In this document: one piece after another, positions 63,429-64,000 of the stretch
Layout: every line of letters begins with the position of its first letter
How positions within the stretch are numbered: position 1 is the first letter of the stretch
NCBI RefSeq assembly: GCF_022024015.1
Contig: NZ_CP091786.1
Location: 62,001-126,000 of the forward strand
Source of the DNA: Prevotella sp. E9-3
GTDB taxonomy: Bacteria; Bacteroidota; Bacteroidia; Bacteroidales; Bacteroidaceae
Direction: 5' to 3'
DNA length: 64,000 nucleotides
Program-made: the position numbers and the translations under genes
Notes under the pieces: model-generated
Database searches by the model: none
What the model was told of the DNA's origin: nothing
Seen by the model: only the letters and a program-made list of their open reading frames with translations

Positions 63429-63959
63429 ATGAAACTATGTGTTTTTTGTTCGGCCAATCAACAGATTGACCCACTTTTTTTTGAGATGACCCATGCGTTA
63501 GGTCGCTGGGCAGCAGAGAACGGACATAGCATCGTGTTCGGTGGTCATGATGCCGGACTGATGCATTCAGTAAGCAAAGCCTGTAAGGAGGCTGGCGGAC
63601 AAGTGATTGGCGTGGTGCCCCGTAAAATTGAGGAGATGGGCAAACTGAGTCCTTGGCTCGATGTGCATATTCCTACTGAAGACCTAACCGACCGTAAGGA
63701 ACTGATGATGGTGCAAAGCGATGCTTTTATTGTGTTGCCAGGAGGAATAGGTACGCTCGACGAGCTGTTTACCGTAGTTGCAGCTGCCACGCTTAACTAT
63801 CATCAGAAACCCATCATTCTCTGGAATATGAATGGTTTCTGGAATTCACTCATTGCCTGTCTTGACGATTTGGAGGCAAAAGGGATGATGCGCAACAGTT
63901 GGCATACTTATATAAAAACAGCTACCACCCTTGATGAGGTGGCAGCTGCTCTTTTTTAG
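63429..63959 (+). CDS. LOG-family protein (cytokinin-type nucleotide phosphoribohydrolase)
   Basis: A 176-aa Rossmann-type enzyme of the TIGR00730/LOG family, which cleaves nucleoside monophosphates to free base and ribose phosphate. Motifs: MKLCVFCSANQQIDP at the start, GGHDAGLMHSVSKAC and the hallmark PGGIGTLDELF (about residues 103-113). EDLTDRKELMMVQSDAFIVLPGG is also typical. Length is normal for the short bacterial type. The ATG at 63429 is chosen because the upstream start would lie inside the promoter. Confidence 0.93.
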   Translation: MKLCVFCSANQQIDPLFFEMTHALGRWAAENGHSIVFGGHDAGLMHSVSKACKEAGGQVIGVVPRKIEEMGKLSPWLDVHIPTEDLTDRKELMMVQSDAFIVLPGGIGTLDELFTVVAAATLNYHQKPIILWNMNGFWNSLIACLDDLEAKGMMRNSWHTYIKTATTLDEVAAALF

Positions 63960-63960
63960 T

Positions 63961-63991
63961 GAAACAGCCCCATCTACGGGATGCTGTTTTT
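63961..63991 (+). terminator. Terminator after the LOG gene
   Basis: AAACAGC faces GCTGTTT with a CCC/GGG inner stem, followed by a T-run (63986-63991). Confidence 0.8.
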
Positions 63992-64000
63992 TTCTGTTTA

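Overview
The window looks like chromosome from a Bacteroidales bacterium, most likely Prevotella or a close relative. The promoters are of the Bacteroidetes type (TTTG, 19-20 bases, then TAnnTTTG). There are several lipoproteins, outer-membrane beta-barrels, C-terminal tails resembling type IX sorting domains, and regulators that join a periplasmic sensor to an AraC-type HTH. The gene content (gltB/gltD, a PII protein with amtB, carA/carB, a PurF-type enzyme, asnB, ruvB, a DEAD helicase, LOG) matches that group.

Layout. 1-8.9 kb: nitrogen assimilation, with gltD and gltB on the minus strand diverging from a PII gene, amtB and a porin-like protein. 9.0-16.2 kb: an AT-richer minus-strand operon of five exported proteins (GLUG lipoprotein, lipase-fold protein, TPR/barrel protein, barrel protein, thioredoxin-like protein). 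It is preceded by about 370 bases of structured RNA with its own promoter and terminator, and followed by a 22-bp tandem array. 16.2-17.7 kb: an AlbA_2-type regulator. 17.9-26.2 kb: nucleotide and amide nitrogen genes (pyrG, a PurF-type enzyme, a carA-carB fusion, asnB). 26.2-32 kb: a transporter, a nitroreductase lipoprotein, GluQ-RS, an outer-membrane protein, a membrane-bound TPR/AraC regulator and a 63-aa membrane protein. 32.1-43.8 kb: a 3134-aa surface protein, a 394-aa relative, a 52-aa peptide, and about 900 bases of repeats including a second 22-bp array. 43.8-45.6 kb: ruvB and a cupin lipoprotein. 45.6-50.0 kb: an IS4-type element and its cargo (small HExxH membrane protein, YeiH-type transporter, LysR regulator), bounded by inverted ends and an 8-bp direct repeat. 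50.3-55.8 kb: a galactan-type locus (GH53 enzyme, membrane AraC regulator, double esterase) whose two enzyme promoters share the same 21-bp-spaced box. 56-64 kb: a cytidylate-kinase-like gene, DEAD helicase, a substrate-binding protein with a SpoIIE-type phosphatase, an SPFH/RHH/DUF1648 group, and LOG.

The strongest theme is repeat DNA living inside essential genes. gltB carries eight copies of a short hairpin element in four inverted pairs, all in frame. A palindromic element of about 110-140 bp sits in carA and again exactly at the carA-carB junction, where it forms the linker of a fused protein that also lacks the C-terminal half of CarB. Tandem 7-, 8- and 9-bp words run through the PurF-type gene, gluQ, the AlbA_2 gene and the giant surface gene.

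The best candidates for undescribed biology are the structured leader RNA with its five-gene operon, the two 22-bp arrays lying in the same orientation downstream of secreted-protein operons, and the paired in-frame elements of gltB. No database search was possible, so family names rest on motifs and recalled homologues.
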